A stretch of 64,000 nucleotides of DNA from Stenotrophomonas maltophilia R551-3 (GCF_000020665.1 NC_011071.1:362501-426500); one strand, 5' to 3'. Shown: positions 1 through 9,860, numbered from the stretch's first letter. Made by a program: numbers and translations. The notes: generated by a model not told the origin, from the sequence alone.

Positions 1-1122
<1,122 letters not shown>

Positions 1123-1248
1123 ATATAACCTCAAGTTGCCTTGGCTTTACGACAGCGTCGTAAGAGCATCCAAGTGCACGCTACGTCACAAGAACTATGC
1201 GAGGCTGGCGCCTTGTCCTCCGGGACGAGTGCGACTCTCCAAAAGCCT

Positions 1249-1364
1249 CCCTGGTGAAATTAGCGCTATGGAACCACCCGATCCCATCCCGAACTCGGAA
1301 GTGAAACGTAGCTGCGCCGATGGTAGTGTGGCCTAAGCCATGCGAGAGTAGGTCATCGCCAGGG
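1249..1364 (+). rRNA. rrf: 5S ribosomal RNA, first copy
   Basis: A 116-nt 5S rRNA gene. Its ends pair (CCCTGG with CCAGGG) and it carries the conserved core CCGAACTCGGAAGTGAAAC. It lies about 125 nt after the 23S gene in the same operon and is followed immediately by a strong intrinsic terminator. The second 5S gene 131 nt downstream is identical over its whole length. Confidence 0.97.
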
Positions 1365-1373
1365 TTTATACCC

Positions 1374-1408
1374 AAAAACCCCGCTGCTCACGCAGCGGGG
1401 TTTTTCTT
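1374..1408 (+). terminator. rrn terminator after first 5S
   Basis: The CCCCGCTGC/GCAGCGGGG hairpin is flanked by an A-run and a T-run. It is a textbook intrinsic terminator and is repeated after the second 5S copy. Confidence 0.9.
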
Positions 1409-1495
1409 ATTAAGTGAAGGCACTGCTTTTTGAGTGGCTTCCGCCCCAAGGGCAAGATCGCAATGCTGGCGCTGCAAGCGCTGCTGCAACCGTCT

Positions 1496-1611
1496 CCCTG
1501 GTGAAATTAGCGCTATGGAACCACCCGATCCCATCCCGAACTCGGAAGTGAAACGTAGCTGCGCCGATGGTAGTGTGGCCTAAGCCATGCGAGAGTAGGT
1601 CATCGCCAGGG
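1496..1611 (+). rRNA. rrf: 5S ribosomal RNA, second tandem copy
   Basis: A second 5S gene with the same 116-nt sequence as the first. The copies differ only in a few bases after the mature 3' end. It lies downstream of the first copy's terminator, so it needs read-through or its own promoter. The 87-nt spacer before it shows no clear promoter. An extra 5S gene at the end of an rrn operon is known in bacteria; here the duplicated unit is the 5S gene plus its terminator. Confidence 0.95.
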
Positions 1612-1620
1612 TTTACACCC

Positions 1621-1654
1621 AAAACCCCGCTGCTCACGCAGCGGGGTTTTTCTT
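1621..1654 (+). terminator. rrn terminator after second 5S
   Basis: The same CCCCGCTGC/GCAGCGGGG hairpin and T-run as after the first 5S copy, with one base missing from the leading A-run. Confidence 0.9.
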
Positions 1655-1672
1655 TGTGTGCCGGAAATACGG

Positions 1673-1907
1673 GTAGTGCCGGCCGCTGGCCGGCAACCCG
1701 ATGGCGTTACATCGCCCGGTACATCCGCGCCACGCGTGGATGCCCTCTGCGAGGAGGCATGGCGCCAACCAAGGTTGGCGGCTACCAACAGCAGGCCCAC
1801 ACAGCGATCGCTTGCCGGCCAGCGGCCGGCACTACAAGTAGAACCAAGCCATGCGTGGATGCTCTCTGCACGGAACCACGGCGCCAACCAAGGTTGGCAT
1901 CTACAAC
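1673..1907. repeat. SMAG-type REP cluster (two imperfect tandem blocks)
   Basis: This fills the 336-nt gap between the rrn operon and the next gene. It contains a GTAG-headed GCCGGCC hairpin (1673-1695), its inverted partner ending CTAC (1812-1835), and two copies of a block with TGCGTGGATGC followed by a GCCAACCAAGGTTGGC hairpin ending CTAC (about 1731-1785 and 1850-1904). No gene is seen. Such elements are known as SMAG in S. maltophilia. Confidence 0.85.
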
Positions 1908-1924
1908 TGCAGGGCGATCACACA

Positions 1925-1958
1925 CAAAAAAGCGGCGCCCTTGCGGGCGCCGCTTTGA
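1925..1958 (-). terminator. intrinsic terminator of the M28 peptidase gene
   Basis: On the minus strand AAGCGGCGCCC pairs with GGGCGCCGCTT and is followed by six T. It lies 33 nt beyond the stop codon of the minus-strand peptidase gene. Confidence 0.85.
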
Positions 1959-1990
1959 CCTCAACGATGCTCAGTCGAGCAAGCTCGACG

Positions 1991-3706
1991 CTACTTCGCC
2001 GCAGCCGGGGCCTTGTCCTTCATCATTGCATCGCGGGCCGCCTTGAACGGGTTGCCTGCATACCAGTTCGGCCAGCGATCGCCGCCGGCCAGTTCCTTGC
2101 CGACGCCGTACATCAGCTGCAGGTCTTCGACAGTACCGTCCAGCTTCCAGGTGGCCGCGTCGAACTCGTCCTTCGGGCCGTGGTAGCGGTTGGCGCCGTA
2201 GTCCGCTGCGGCCTTGCGGCCCGCGTCCACGCCACCGTCGCGCAGGTCCTCGCCGCCATCGGCGTACAGAGCCGGCACGCCGGCCTTGGCGAAGTTGAAG
2301 TGGTCGGAACGGAAGTAGAAGCCGCTCTGCACCGAGGTCTCACCGTGCAGGGTACGGTCCTGGGCCGCGGCCAGCGGCTTGAGGATGTCTTCCAGCTCCG
2401 AGCTGCCGAAGCCGGTGACGGTCACGTCCTTGGCACGGCCAGCCACCGACATCGCATCGATGTTGATCACGCCGGCGATCTTGTCCAGCGGGAAGGTGGG
2501 ATGCGCGACGTAGTACTTCGAACCCAGCAGGCCGGATTCTTCCAGGGTCACGGCCAGGAACACCACCGAACGCTCCGGCTTCGGATCCTGGTGGGCCATT
2601 GCTTCAGCCACCTCGAGGATGCCGGCCACACCGGTCGCGTTGTCGACCGCACCGTTGTAGATGTTGTCGCCGGTCTCGCCCTCGTGCTTGCCCAGGTGAT
2701 CCCAGTGCGCCATGTACAGCACGGCCTCGTCGGCACGCTTGCTGCCCGGCAGTACGCCCACCACGTTGCGCGATTGCTTCTGCGCGATCTGGCTCTTCAG
2801 ATCGACCGCAGCGGTGGCCTTCAGCGGCACCGGCTTGAAGCCGCGCTTGCTGGCGTCCTTGTACGCCTGCGCCAGGTCCAGGCCGGCACCGGCGAACAGT
2901 GTCTTGGCGGCGTCGGCACTCAGCCAGCCCTGCACCGGGATGCGGGCTTCCGGGTCATCCTTGGCCGGCAGGTCGTACTGCGGGCCCGCCCAGGAGTTCT
3001 TCACCACGTCCCAGCCATAGGAGGCGCCGGCGGAGTCGTGCACGATCAGCGCGGCGGCGGCGCCCTTGCGAGCGGCCTCCTCGAACTTGTAGGTCCAGCG
3101 GCCGTAGTAGGTCATGCGCTTGCCGTCGAACAGCTTCGCGTCATCGACGTGGAAGCCCGGGTCATTGACGAACATGACGACCGTCTTGCCCTTCCAGTCC
3201 TGGCCGGCGTAGTCGTTCCACTTCTGCTCCGGCGCATCTACGCCGTAGCCGACGAACACCAGGTCGCTGGCATCGACCTTCACTTCGGCCTGGCCGGTAC
3301 GGGTGCCCACCACCATGTCGGTGCCGAACTTCAGCTCGGTGGTCTTGCCGCCCTGGGTGATCTTCAGCACGGTCGATTCGTTGGCCGTGGTCTCGGTCAT
3401 CGGCACGTCCTGGAACCAGCTGTCGCCGTTGCCGGGCTGCAGGCCGATGCGCTGCATCTGGTCGCGGATGTAGTTGACCGTCAGTTCTTCGCCCTTGCTG
3501 CCCGGGGCGCGGCCTTCGAATTCATCCGAGGCCAGGGTCTTGACCATTTCGGCGAAGTCGCCGGCGTTGATTTCCGGCGAGAACGAATGGGCGGCCGGCT
3601 TCGCAGCGGCGGTGTCGGTGGCCGGCGCGGGCGCCGGAGTATCTTCGCCTTTGCAGGCACTGAGCGCGGCCGCAGCGGCCAGGCACAGGAGGAGTTTGCG
3701 GGGCAT
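1991..3706 (-). CDS. M28 family metallopeptidase, predicted lipoprotein
   Basis: A 571-residue predicted zinc aminopeptidase anchored in the envelope. The N-terminus is a lipoprotein signal with lipobox LSAC at about residue 18, followed by an Ala/Pro/Thr-rich linker. A protease-associated (PA) type insert occupies roughly residues 115-250. The M28 catalytic core follows with its expected metal ligands: His and Asp in AHWDHLG and GAVDNATG, the catalytic Glu pair in LEESG, Asp in NIDAM and His in RSDHF. The start was chosen at the ATG with an AGGA box 7 nt upstream, because a longer frame would bury the signal peptide. Substrate cannot be told from sequence. Its own terminator lies downstream and it is separated from its neighbour by a short gap. 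Confidence 0.93.
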   Translation of the reverse strand: MPRKLLLCLAAAAALSACKGEDTPAPAPATDTAAAKPAAHSFSPEINAGDFAEMVKTLASDEFEGRAPGSKGEELTVNYIRDQMQRIGLQPGNGDSWFQDVPMTETTANESTVLKITQGGKTTELKFGTDMVVGTRTGQAEVKVDASDLVFVGYGVDAPEQKWNDYAGQDWKGKTVVMFVNDPGFHVDDAKLFDGKRMTYYGRWTYKFEEAARKGAAAALIVHDSAGASYGWDVVKNSWAGPQYDLPAKDDPEARIPVQGWLSADAAKTLFAGAGLDLAQAYKDASKRGFKPVPLKATAAVDLKSQIAQKQSRNVVGVLPGSKRADEAVLYMAHWDHLGKHEGETGDNIYNGAVDNATGVAGILEVAEAMAHQDPKPERSVVFLAVTLEESGLLGSKYYVAHPTFPLDKIAGVINIDAMSVAGRAKDVTVTGFGSSELEDILKPLAAAQDRTLHGETSVQSGFYFRSDHFNFAKAGVPALYADGGEDLRDGGVDAGRKAAADYGANRYHGPKDEFDAATWKLDGTVEDLQLMYGVGKELAGGDRWPNWYAGNPFKAARDAMMKDKAPAAAK

Positions 3707-3792
3707 CGTCGATTCCTGGAAAACAAAGGGCGGCCACACCTCGTGCGTGGCCGGTAACAGCGAGTATCACCGAACCGAACGGCCCGGTGCGC

Positions 3793-4455
3793 TCAATCCG
3801 CCGGAGCGGTTTCGGCGTCGAACGAGATCGGCTCGGCGCCGGTGACCGGCCCGATACGAGCGGTGCGATGCACGTACAGCACCACCTCGCGTTCGAACTG
3901 CAGTGGGCCGCTGACCACGGCGTTCGGGCCAATGATCACGCGCGGCTTGCGGCTGGCGGTGAGCGAGACGCTGAAGTTCGGCTTGCGCACATGCACGCCA
4001 CCGTTCACCTGCGAACCGATGCCGACGGTGATATCGCCGTTGACGGTCTCCACGTCCTTGCCGACGCGGCTTTCGACCAGGCCGATGCCACCGTTCACGG
4101 TTTCGACGCCGCCTTCGATCTGGCTGCCGCGATCGCTGAAGATGCTGCCGTTGACCGTGCTGACGTCGCCACGGGCGATCACCTCGCGGCCCAGGCGCAC
4201 GCCGCCGTTGACCGTCTCGATCTGGCCGGTGCGTGCGCGGTCGGCGACCTTCACCCCGCCGTTGACGGTGTCGATACTGCCGGTCTCGACACCTTCGCCG
4301 ACACGGATGCCGCCGTTGACGGTATCCAGTTTGCCGTAGCGCTGGCCGGCGTCGGCGCTGATGCTGCCGTTGACCTTGCTGATGTCTTCCTGGGCCGCAA
4401 CCGGCCCGGTGGCCAGCAGCACGCCGAACAGCAGCGGAATGGAAAGAGTTTTCAT
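3793..4455 (-). CDS. exported VNGG-repeat protein, predicted beta-solenoid
   Basis: A 220-residue protein of unknown function with a signal peptide (cleavage after about residue 21, VAAQ). Residues 25-150 are seven imperfect repeats of about 18 residues, each centred on T-V-N-G-G/S/D-I/V-x-V/L (for example DTVNGGI, ETVNGGV, STVNGSI). This periodicity is typical of short-rung right-handed beta-solenoids such as bactofilin-like or polymer-forming folds. A non-repeat C-terminal part of about 65 residues follows. The name reflects visible structure only. It is upstream of the M28 gene on the same strand, 86 nt away, so co-transcription is possible. Confidence 0.8.
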   Translation of the reverse strand: MKTLSIPLLFGVLLATGPVAAQEDISKVNGSISADAGQRYGKLDTVNGGIRVGEGVETGSIDTVNGGVKVADRARTGQIETVNGGVRLGREVIARGDVSTVNGSIFSDRGSQIEGGVETVNGGIGLVESRVGKDVETVNGDITVGIGSQVNGGVHVRKPNFSVSLTASRKPRVIIGPNAVVSGPLQFEREVVLYVHRTARIGPVTGAEPISFDAETAPAD

Positions 4456-4550
4456 GGGGACCTCGATGGATGTGCGGCTGGCAGGCCGCGTGCGGAGATG
4501 TCACCATTCCCCGGTACCCCCTGCAACTGCCTGAAGTCACTGGAAAGCCC

Positions 4551-5849
4551 TTGCGCAACAACGCCTTCCCATCACGCCGACATCACATCGCCGCCATCCG
4601 CGGCGGGCGCTGCCTGCTGCTGGGGCTGGCGTTGGCCCTGGCCCTGCCGTTGCCCGGTGCTGCGCAGACCACCCGCGAGACCGAGCGCAAGCTGCAGAAG
4701 CTGCGCACCGAACTGAAGGGCGTGGCGCAGGAGCGCCGGCAGATCGAGGGGCAGCGCGGCCAGGCCTCGCAGCAGTTGCGCGACGCCGACGAGAAAGTCG
4801 CGCGCAGTGGCCGCGCCCTCGCGCAGACTGAAAGCGCCTTGCGCGAACAGAGCCAGGCGCTGGCCGAGGCCGAGCAGCGCCGCAGCACCCTGCAGACCAA
4901 CCTGGCCCAGCAGCACCGCGAGCTGGCCGGGTTGCTGCGCGCGGCCTACCAGCTGGGCAACCACGCACCGCTGAAACTGCTGCTGTCGCAGGATACGGTG
5001 GCCGACGCCAACCGCGCCCTGGCCTACCACCGTTACCTGCAGCGCGAACGCGCGCAGCGCATCACCACGCTGACTGCCGACCTGAAGGAACTGGAGGCGC
5101 TGCAGGCGCAGATCGCCGAGCGCCGGCAGAAGCTGCAGGGCAGCCAGCGCGACCAGAAGCAGCAGGCCGCCACCCTGGCGGCCGATCGACGTGACCGCGC
5201 GCAGACCGTGGCTTCGCTGGACGAGCGCTTCAAGGACAAACGCGAGAAGGAACAGGCGCTGGGCCAGGATGCCAAGGCGCTGGAAACGCTGCTGGCCAAC
5301 CTGCGTGCGGCTGCCGCCCGTGCCGAAGCCGAGCGTCGAGCCGCCGCGCGTCGAGCCGCCGCCGAAAAGGCCGCGGCCGAACGTGCCGCACGCCAGGCCG
5401 CCGCGCAGGGCCGGCCGCCGCCGCCCACCAAGGTCCCGCCTGCCGTGGCCTCGGCACCTGCGCCGAAGGTTGGAGGCCTGGGCTGGCCGTTGTCCGGCAA
5501 TCTGCTGGCGCGCTACGGCGGCAAGTTGCCTGACGGCCGCACCAGCAGCGGTGTGCTGATCGGCGCCCCGGCCGGCAGTACCGTTACTGCCGTGGCCGAT
5601 GGCACCGTGGTGTTCTCCGATTGGATGACCGGCTACGGCATGATCCTGATCGTCGACCACGGCAATGGCTACATGAGCCTCTACGCGCACAACGACACCC
5701 TGCTCAAGGACGCCGGCGCCCGGGTCAGCCGCGGCGACGCGGTGGCCAAGGTCGGCAATTCCGGCGGCCAGGGCGTGACCGCGCTGTACTTCGAGCTGCG
5801 GCGTGGCGGGCAGCCGGTCAATCCGGACAGCTGGCTGCAGCGGCGCTGA
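4551..5849 (+). CDS. envC: murein hydrolase activator EnvC family protein
   Basis: A periplasmic coiled-coil protein with a C-terminal LytM (M23-like) domain that in E. coli activates the amidases splitting septal peptidoglycan. After a signal peptide (LLLGLALALALPLPGAAQ), residues from about 45 to 270 are Gln/Arg/Ala-rich coiled coil. The LytM domain covers about the last 125 residues. The catalytic zinc motifs are degenerate, as in EnvC: the first His position lies in SSGVLIGAP and the HxH motif reads YFELR, so it is probably an activator rather than an enzyme. The chosen TTG start, preceded by GGAAAG, gives a normal signal peptide; an upstream ATG at 4470 would add 27 residues and has a poor ribosome site. 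CtpA follows. Confidence 0.9.
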   Translation: MRNNAFPSRRHHIAAIRGGRCLLLGLALALALPLPGAAQTTRETERKLQKLRTELKGVAQERRQIEGQRGQASQQLRDADEKVARSGRALAQTESALREQSQALAEAEQRRSTLQTNLAQQHRELAGLLRAAYQLGNHAPLKLLLSQDTVADANRALAYHRYLQRERAQRITTLTADLKELEALQAQIAERRQKLQGSQRDQKQQAATLAADRRDRAQTVASLDERFKDKREKEQALGQDAKALETLLANLRAAAARAEAERRAAARRAAAEKAAAERAARQAAAQGRPPPPTKVPPAVASAPAPKVGGLGWPLSGNLLARYGGKLPDGRTSSGVLIGAPAGSTVTAVADGTVVFSDWMTGYGMILIVDHGNGYMSLYAHNDTLLKDAGARVSRGDAVAKVGNSGGQGVTALYFELRRGGQPVNPDSWLQRR

Positions 5850-5957
5850 ATCCAGCGCTACTGCGGGCATGGCCGATTCAACGGGAATTTAGCTGTGCTT
5901 CGCGCATAATCGGTGCATGTGCCTTGGGCACGATGCCATCGTCGACAGGAGTGATCC

Positions 5958-7454
5958 ATGCGCGCAGCCCGTACCGCCACCCTCTTGCTGGCTCTGTTGC
6001 CAGCGCTGTCCTGGGCGCAGCAGACCGCGCCCGCCCCGAGCCAGGAAACCAGCGGGCAGGCGGCGAACAGCGAGGAGGCGGTGACCTCGAAGGTGCCGCT
6101 GGAAGACATCCGCCGTTTCGTGGCGGTCTACAACGCGGTTCGCGCCGCCTACGTCGATCCGGTCGATGACAAGAAGTTGATGCAGTCGGCGGTGCGCGGC
6201 CTGCTGCTCGACCTTGATCCGCACAGCACCTATTTCAACAAGGAAGACGCGCAGGCCTTCGACGAGCAGGCCAGCGGCGCCTATGAAGGCATCGGCGTGG
6301 AGCTGCAGCAGCAGCCGGACAACGCCAGCATGAAGGTGATCTCGCCGATCGACGACACACCGGCGGCGAAGGCCGGCATCCTTGCCGGTGATCTGATCAT
6401 CGCCATCGACGGCAAGCCGATAAGCAAGATCGACGCCAGCGAACCGCTGCGGGGCGCCGCCGGCAGCAAGGTGGTGCTGACCATCGTGCGCGAGGGCAAG
6501 CCGAAGCCGTTCGATGTCAGCCTCACCCGGCAGACCATCCGTGTGACCAGCGTGCGCAGCCGCCTGCTGGAACCGGGCTATGGCTACATCCGCCTGAGTA
6601 CCTTTCAGGCCGACACCGGTTCTGATTTCCAGAAGCATGTGCAGCAGCTGCAGAAGCAGTCCGGCGGCCAGCTCAAGGGCCTGGTGCTGGATCTGCGCAG
6701 CAACCCGGGTGGCCTGCTGACCGCCGCCGTGCAGGTGGCCGACGACCTGCTCGACAAGGGCAACATCGTCAGCACCCGCGGCCGCATCAGCATCAGCGAT
6801 GCACGTTTCGATGCAACGCCGGGCGATCTGTTGAAGGGCGCACCGGTGGTGGTGCTGGTCGACGCCGGATCGGCCAGCGCATCGGAAGTGCTGGCCGGCG
6901 CGCTGCGCGACAACAAGCGTGCCCGCGTGGTCGGCAGCCGCACCTTCGGCAAGGGCTCGGTGCAGACCGTGCTGCCGCTGGACAACGGCGATTCGGTGAA
7001 GCTGACTACCGCGCGTTACTACACGCCCAGCGGCAAGTCGATCCAGGCCACCGGCATCGTGCCGGAGGTCGAACTGAAGCCGGCCGCTACGCCGGTCGAG
7101 GATGCACTACCGGCCAGCCTGAGCGACTACAGCGAAGCGACCCTGCCGGGCCATCTGCGCGGTGACGACGAAGGCACCGAGGGCTACCACGCCGGTGCGG
7201 TACTGCCGGGCGATGGCCCGATCAACGACGCGCTGGCCGAGCTGAAGAACCCGGGTTCGGTGGCTGCACGTCTGAAGGCCGAGGCAGCGAAGGCCGCTGC
7301 GGCCAAGGGTGCGAAGGCGGCGGCCGCGAAGCCGGAGGCCACGCCGGATGCGAAGGCCGAGCCGAAGGCGGAGAGCAAGCCGGAAGCAAAGCCGGAAGCA
7401 AAGCCGGAAGCAAAGCCGGAAGCAAAGCCCGCTCCGGCCCCTGCCAAGCCCTGA
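5958..7454 (+). CDS. ctpA: S41 family C-terminal processing peptidase
   Basis: A 498-residue secreted carboxyl-terminal protease. The order is a signal peptide (residues 1-21), a helical N-terminal domain, a PDZ domain (about 95-170, with GIGVELQ and AAKAGILAGD), then the S41 core. The serine nucleophile is in GSASASEVL and the lysine base in FGKGSVQT, so it should be active. The C-terminus is a low-complexity Ala/Lys/Glu/Pro tail ending in four exact EAKP-type repeats. The start ATG has CAGGAG 8 nt upstream; a CATAAT at 5905-5910 is a possible -10 box. Adjacency to an envC-like gene is common in proteobacteria. Confidence 0.94.
   Translation: MRAARTATLLLALLPALSWAQQTAPAPSQETSGQAANSEEAVTSKVPLEDIRRFVAVYNAVRAAYVDPVDDKKLMQSAVRGLLLDLDPHSTYFNKEDAQAFDEQASGAYEGIGVELQQQPDNASMKVISPIDDTPAAKAGILAGDLIIAIDGKPISKIDASEPLRGAAGSKVVLTIVREGKPKPFDVSLTRQTIRVTSVRSRLLEPGYGYIRLSTFQADTGSDFQKHVQQLQKQSGGQLKGLVLDLRSNPGGLLTAAVQVADDLLDKGNIVSTRGRISISDARFDATPGDLLKGAPVVVLVDAGSASASEVLAGALRDNKRARVVGSRTFGKGSVQTVLPLDNGDSVKLTTARYYTPSGKSIQATGIVPEVELKPAATPVEDALPASLSDYSEATLPGHLRGDDEGTEGYHAGAVLPGDGPINDALAELKNPGSVAARLKAEAAKAAAAKGAKAAAAKPEATPDAKAEPKAESKPEAKPEAKPEAKPEAKPAPAPAKP
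7380..7427 (+). repeat. 12-bp tandem repeat in the ctpA 3' end
   Basis: Four perfect copies of CCGGAAGCAAAG encode the (PEAK)n tail of the S41 peptidase. The copy number is likely to vary between strains by slippage without changing frame. Confidence 0.9.
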
Positions 7455-7456
7455 CG

Positions 7457-7558
7457 GTAGCGCCGGGCCATGCCCGGCGACGAAACCTGCAGTCGAGCGA
7501 GCTCGACGCTACGAACGAACGAGCGGGTGCATGGAGCCGGCCAGCGGCCGGCACTACC
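7457..7558. repeat. three SMAG-type hairpins
   Basis: GTAGCGCCGGGCCATGCCCGG (7457-7480), AGTCGAGCGAGCTCGACGCTAC (7491-7512) and an inverted GCCGGCCAGCGGCCGGCACTAC unit. They fill the gap between the convergent ctpA and rhomboid genes. Confidence 0.85.
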
Positions 7559-7563
7559 AGGGG

Positions 7564-8256
7564 TCAGAAACCGTGGCGCTTGCGCAGCTTGCGGGCGATC
7601 GCGGCGCGCACGTAGACCCCGTACACCAGGCCGAACATGAAGCCGCCGATGTGCGCCCACCAGGCGACCATGCCGAAGCTCGGGCCGATGTGAGCGAACA
7701 CCACCTGCAGTGCGGCCCAGACGCCGATCAGCAGGTAGGCCGGCGCGCGCACGAACTCCAGGAACAGGCCGAGCGGGATCACCACGCCCAGCCGGGCGCC
7801 CGGGAACAGGGCCAGATAGGCGCCGATCAGTGCGGACACCGCGCCGCTGGCGCCGATGATGATCTGGTCCGGGCTGCCCATGGTGTAGATCGCCACCAGG
7901 TTGGAGACCGCACCGCCGACCAGGAACAGCAGCAGCAACCGCCACGGCCCCAGTACCCGCTCGGCGGGCAGGCCGAAGATGAGCAGGAACACCAGGTTGC
8001 CCAGCAGGTGTGACCAGTCTGCGTGCAGGAACAGGGCCGTGAATAGCCGCAGCACGCTGCCGTCCTGCAGGGTCGCCCACCAGTCCAGCGGGTGGGTCAG
8101 GCCGGTGGACAGGGCGCCCCAGTCCAGCCAGAGGCTGCCCCGGGCGTCGTCCGGACGCGAGATCGACCACAGGAACGCCAGCCACAGTGCCGCAAACAGC
8201 ACGGGCGTGGCCCAGCGCAGGGCCGCCTTCTTGCGCGACGGGAGGGAGACGAACAT
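7564..8256 (-). CDS. rhomboid family intramembrane serine protease
   Basis: A 230-residue inner-membrane protease with six predicted membrane segments. The rhomboid signature is complete: HADWSHLLGN in the second helix, the nucleophile serine in GASGAVSA in the fourth, and the catalytic histidine in WWAHIGG in the sixth. Rhomboids cleave membrane proteins within the bilayer; the substrate here is unknown. The ATG at 8256 is preferred over a TTG two codons upstream. There is no obvious Shine-Dalgarno sequence in front of it, and TAGGCT lies 7 nt upstream. Confidence 0.93.
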   Translation of the reverse strand: MFVSLPSRKKAALRWATPVLFAALWLAFLWSISRPDDARGSLWLDWGALSTGLTHPLDWWATLQDGSVLRLFTALFLHADWSHLLGNLVFLLIFGLPAERVLGPWRLLLLFLVGGAVSNLVAIYTMGSPDQIIIGASGAVSALIGAYLALFPGARLGVVIPLGLFLEFVRAPAYLLIGVWAALQVVFAHIGPSFGMVAWWAHIGGFMFGLVYGVYVRAAIARKLRKRHGF

Positions 8257-8338
8257 GGGCAATAGCCTAGCGTGCGGGCGCCTGCGGCGGGATTTGTCCT
8301 GTTCAGCTTTTGAGACGAAAAAAGCGCCTGCGCCGTTA

Positions 8339-8366
8339 TTGTTTCATTAACAGCTCTGGGTAATAC
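8339..8366 (+). promoter_or_regulatory. putative sigma70 promoter of fadL
   Basis: TTGTTT and TAATAC are separated by 16 nt, about 115 nt upstream of the fadL start. The expected transcription start falls inside the adjacent palindrome. Inferred from sequence only. Confidence 0.45.
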
Positions 8367-8369
8367 TCG

Positions 8370-8385
8370 CATACGGCGTCGTATG
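8370..8385. promoter_or_regulatory. palindromic putative operator upstream of fadL
   Basis: CATACG-GCGT-CGTATG is a perfect inverted repeat overlapping the predicted transcription start. This is a typical position and form for a TetR- or GntR-type repressor site. The binding protein is unknown. Confidence 0.4.
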
Positions 8386-8482
8386 TCGGGAGGGGAATCC
8401 GGCGCGCTCCGAAGGGCCCCAGGGCCTGCCGGGCGCAGGCGCACTCAGAGCACCATCACCGCTTACCGGAGAGAGAACTACG

Positions 8483-9832
8483 ATGCAAACCGCTTCCACC
8501 ATTGCCCGACTGACCCTGCTGGCCGTCGGCGTTGCCGGTGCGCTGGCCGCCGCCGATGCCAACGCTGCCGCCTTCCAGCTGAAGGAAAACAGCGCCAAGG
8601 GCCTCGGCCGCGCGTTCGCCGGTTCCGGCAGCGCCGAGGGCGACGCCTCCATCATCGCCGTCAACCCGGCCGGCATGCGCCAGCTGGAAGGCACGATGGT
8701 CCAGGGCGACCTGAGCGCCATCAGCTTCAAGGCCGAGTTCAAGGGCCAGGGCCGCAATGCGGCAGGCCGCCCGCAGACCGGTGGTGACGGCGGCGACGCC
8801 GGCATGATCGCTCCGGTCCCGGCTGCGTACTTCCACATGCCGATCGGCGAGAAGGCCCACTTCGGTGTGTCGCTGACCGCACCGTTCGGCTTCAAGACCG
8901 AATACGACAACGGTTGGGTCGGTCGCTACAGCGGCCTGAAGACCGATCTGAAGGCCATCGACCTCGGCTTCGCCGCGTCGTATGACGTCAACCCGTACGT
9001 GTCGTTCGGCGCGTCGGTGTTCGTCGAGCACCTGACCATCGAGCTGAGCAACGCCGTTGACTACGGCAGCATCCTGGCCGGCGCCGGCGCTCCGGGCTTC
9101 GCCCCGGGCAGCTCGGATGGCACCCTGAAGATCGAGGGTGACAACAATGCCGTGGGCTGGACCGTCGGTGGTCTGTTCTCGATCGACGAGAACACCCATA
9201 TCGGCCTGAGCTACCGTTCGAAGGTCGAGCACAAGATCACCGGTGGTGATGCGACCTTCAGCGGCGCCGACCGCGCCCGTTCGCTGCTGACCAACTCGCC
9301 GCGTACCCGTGGCTGGTTCATGGACACCAGCGGCAAGGCCACGGTGACCATGCCGGCCTCGGCCACCCTGAGCGTGACCCACAAGGTCAACGACCGCTGG
9401 ACCGTGATGGGCGACGTGACCCGCACCGCCTGGTCGACCGCGTTTGACAGCGTGACCGTTGACTACGCTTCGCCGCAGCCCGATTCGGTTCTGGAGTTCG
9501 GCTACCGCGACACCACCTTCGTGTCGCTGGGCGCCGACTACAAGCTGAGCGACACCGTCACCCTGCGCGGTGGTGTTGCACTGGACCAGACCCCGACCAC
9601 CGACGCACACCGCGACGTGCGCGTGCCGGATACCAGCCGCAAGTGGCTGTCGCTGGGCGTGGGCTGGACCCCGTCGGCAAACACCGAGTACAACTTTGGC
9701 TACACCCACCTGTTCACCAGCGATCCGAACGTGAACGTGCCGGCGACCACTGCCAACCAGGGCAATTCGCTGTCGGGCAAGTACAAGGTCCGTGGCGACG
9801 TGCTGGCGGCTTCGTTCCAGTACAAGTTCTGA
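8483..9832 (+). CDS. fadL: FadL/TodX-type outer membrane transport protein
   Basis: A 449-residue outer-membrane beta-barrel of the FadL family, which takes up long-chain fatty acids and other hydrophobic compounds. It has a signal peptide ending ...DANAAA, the mature N-terminus AFQLKENSAKGLGRAFAG with the NPAGM motif of the FadL hatch domain, and a barrel ending in the aromatic YKF outer-membrane signature. GGAGAG lies upstream of the ATG. A long 5' leader carries a promoter-like sequence and a palindrome, and a strong terminator follows, so it is probably a single-gene unit. The substrate is not determined by sequence. Confidence 0.93.
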   Translation: MQTASTIARLTLLAVGVAGALAAADANAAAFQLKENSAKGLGRAFAGSGSAEGDASIIAVNPAGMRQLEGTMVQGDLSAISFKAEFKGQGRNAAGRPQTGGDGGDAGMIAPVPAAYFHMPIGEKAHFGVSLTAPFGFKTEYDNGWVGRYSGLKTDLKAIDLGFAASYDVNPYVSFGASVFVEHLTIELSNAVDYGSILAGAGAPGFAPGSSDGTLKIEGDNNAVGWTVGGLFSIDENTHIGLSYRSKVEHKITGGDATFSGADRARSLLTNSPRTRGWFMDTSGKATVTMPASATLSVTHKVNDRWTVMGDVTRTAWSTAFDSVTVDYASPQPDSVLEFGYRDTTFVSLGADYKLSDTVTLRGGVALDQTPTTDAHRDVRVPDTSRKWLSLGVGWTPSANTEYNFGYTHLFTSDPNVNVPATTANQGNSLSGKYKVRGDVLAASFQYKF

Positions 9833-9860
9833 TTCGGGCCTCGGCCTGACGCAGTACACG

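Noticed and set aside
1658..3757. A 699-codon plus-strand open frame opposite the M28 peptidase gene
   Set aside because: It is antisense to a gene with clear catalytic motifs, is rich in His/Arg/Val as expected for the complement of high-GC coding DNA, and runs through repeat elements.
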